Shown here one piece after another: positions 4,438 to 5,578 of a stretch of DNA of 5,578 nt; within the stretch, counting starts at the first letter, position 1, and the number at the start of each line of letters is the position of its first letter. A program made the position numbers and the translations under genes. The notes below the pieces were generated by a model. That model was not told where the DNA came from, did not search any database, and was given only the letters and a program-made list of their open reading frames with translations. This stretch comes from Hyphomicrobiales bacterium (lineage in GTDB: Bacteria; Pseudomonadota; Alphaproteobacteria; Micropepsales; Micropepsaceae): NCBI GenBank assembly GCA_017849395.1, contig JAFIHO010000301.1:1-5578 (forward strand). The letters are read 5' to 3'.

Positions 4438-5578
4438 TTACTGCGCCGCTTCGAGAGGCTGGGCCGTGCCGTTGCGCTGGGCTTCGATCTCGGCGGCCTT
4501 TTTCTCGCACAGCTCGACCACATGGTCGATGAGGTTCACATTGTCGATGCGATAGGCAGGCGAGCCGTTGAGGTAAATCTGGCCATGACCCTTGCCCGCG
4601 CCGCCGCCGGTAAACCCTAAGTCGGTCTCGCGCGCTTCGCCCGGGCCGTTCACGACGCAGCCGATGATCGACAGCGACATGGGGGTGGAGATGTGTTTCA
4701 GCCGGTCTTCCAACTGCTTCACCGTGTCGATCACGTTGAAGCCCTGGCGCGCGCAGGAGGGGCAGGAAATGATGTTCACGCCGCGATGGCGCAGGTTCAG
4801 TGACTTCAGAATATCGAAGCCGACGCGCACTTCTTCCACCGGATCGGCGGAAAGCGACACGCGGATGGTGTCACCGATGCCGCTCCACAGCAGCATGCCC
4901 ATGCCGATGGAGGACTTCACCGTGCCGGAGATCATGCCGCCCGCCTCGGTGATGCCCAGATGGATCGGGCAGTCCACCGCTTCGGCCAGCGCCTGATAGG
5001 CGGCCACCGCCAGGAACGGGTCCGACGCCTTTACCGAAATCTTGTATTCGCGGAAATCCAGATCATCCAGAATCTTGGCGTGGTTCAGGGCGCTTTCGAC
5101 CATCGCCTCGGGACACGGCTCGCCATAACGCTCCAGCAATTCCTGCTCCAGCGAACCGGCATTGACGCCGATGCGCATCGAGCAGCCATGATCCTTCGCC
5201 GCCTGCACGACTTCACGTACGCGCTGCGCGTTGCCGATATTGCCGGGATTGATGCGCAGACAGGCCGCGCCGTTCACCGCCGCCTCAATGGCGCGCTTGT
5301 AGTGGAAATGGATGTCGGCCACGACGGGGATGTTCGCCGCCTTTGTGATGGCCTTCATCGCTTTCGTCGCGTCCTCGTCGGGACAGGACACGCGCACGAT
5401 GTCGGCGCCCGCGTCTTCCACGGCGCGGATCTGGTCGATGGTGGCGCGGGCATCGCCGGTGATGGTGTTGGTCATGGTCTGCACGCTGATCGGCGCGTCG
5501 CCGCCGACCGGAACCTTGCCGACCATGATCTGGCGCGATTTGCGCCGGTGGACGTCGCCGCTGGCGCTGCTGCTCAGC
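4438..5578 (-). CDS. ispG: 4-hydroxy-3-methylbut-2-enyl diphosphate synthase IspG (GcpE), 379 residues visible, N-terminus beyond window
   Basis: IspG catalyses the penultimate step of the MEP (non-mevalonate) isoprenoid pathway: reductive ring opening of methylerythritol cyclodiphosphate to HMBPP, using a [4Fe-4S] cluster and electrons from flavodoxin or ferredoxin. The N-terminal TIM-barrel part shows KSRQIMVGKVPVGGDAPI, then SVQTMTNT, ADIHFHYKRA and LRINPGNIGN. The middle has IRIGVNAGSLE-like and LGITEAGG motifs. The C-terminal Fe-S domain has ISCPSC and IIGCVVNGPGEA. In the visible fragment the cluster cysteines are about residues 272, 275 and 307, with the Glu of NGPGEA as the expected fourth ligand. 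E. coli IspG has them at 270, 273 and 305, so only a few N-terminal residues are missing. The Met codon at 5526 is internal: the conserved HRRKSRQI precedes it in frame and the frame is open to the edge. This is the short bacterial form without the plant insert domain. The TAA is at 4440-4438. No terminator is seen before the next ORF. Confidence 0.98.
   Translation of the reverse strand, partial: LSSSASGDVHRRKSRQIMVGKVPVGGDAPISVQTMTNTITGDARATIDQIRAVEDAGADIVRVSCPDEDATKAMKAITKAANIPVVADIHFHYKRAIEAAVNGAACLRINPGNIGNAQRVREVVQAAKDHGCSMRIGVNAGSLEQELLERYGEPCPEAMVESALNHAKILDDLDFREYKISVKASDPFLAVAAYQALAEAVDCPIHLGITEAGGMISGTVKSSIGMGMLLWSGIGDTIRVSLSADPVEEVRVGFDILKSLNLRHRGVNIISCPSCARQGFNVIDTVKQLEDRLKHISTPMSLSIIGCVVNGPGEARETDLGFTGGGAGKGHGQIYLNGSPAYRIDNVNLIDHVVELCEKKAAEIEAQRNGTAQPLEAAQ

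Noticed and set aside
5524..5526. ATG at 5526 as the ispG start
   Set aside because: Conserved family residues HRRKSRQI precede it in frame and the frame stays open to the window edge, so the true start lies beyond 5578.

Overview
The window is a compact stretch of bacterial chromosome. All convincing genes lie on the minus strand, so the order of transcription runs from high to low coordinates. The gene set and order (ispG, small membrane ORF, prfA, prmC, DUF4167 protein, clpB), the DUF4167 family itself, the high G+C content of the coding sequence and an alphaproteobacterial-style heat-shock promoter point to an alphaproteobacterium. I cannot name a genus from this sequence alone.

Layout in transcription order. 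5578-4438: ispG (MEP isoprenoid pathway), missing only its extreme N-terminus at the window edge. 4398-4189 (or from 4428): a 69-79 residue ORF with two hydrophobic segments, clearly lower in G+C than its neighbours, whose 3' end overlaps prfA by 23 nt. 4211-3129: prfA, peptide chain release factor 1, complete. 3132-2293: prmC, the methyltransferase that modifies the GGQ glutamine of release factors; its ATG overlaps the prfA stop codon (ATGA). 2292-2064: a 229-nt gap with several strong inverted repeats that would form hairpins in RNA. 2063-1623: a DUF4167 protein with a Gly/Arg-rich N-terminus and a Gln-rich, acidic C-terminus. 1622-1517: the clpB upstream region, with a good match to an alphaproteobacterial RpoH (sigma-32) promoter, two hairpins in the predicted 5' UTR and a strong Shine-Dalgarno. 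1516-1: the first 505 codons of clpB, which run off the window.

Functionally, prfA and prmC form a translation-termination pair that is almost certainly translationally coupled. ClpB is a protein disaggregase and seems to have its own heat-shock promoter. IspG is a housekeeping Fe-S enzyme. The DUF4167 protein has no assigned function; its disordered basic tail and its position between translation and proteostasis genes are suggestive at most.

Most of the window is ordinary, well-conserved core genome. I see no mobile element, tRNA, rRNA, CRISPR array or convincing intrinsic terminator, and no clear new multi-gene system. The parts worth a second look are the low-G+C small membrane ORF, the hairpin-rich leader before the DUF4167 gene, the clpB promoter and UTR, and two unusual residues in the ClpB pore-loop-2 motif.
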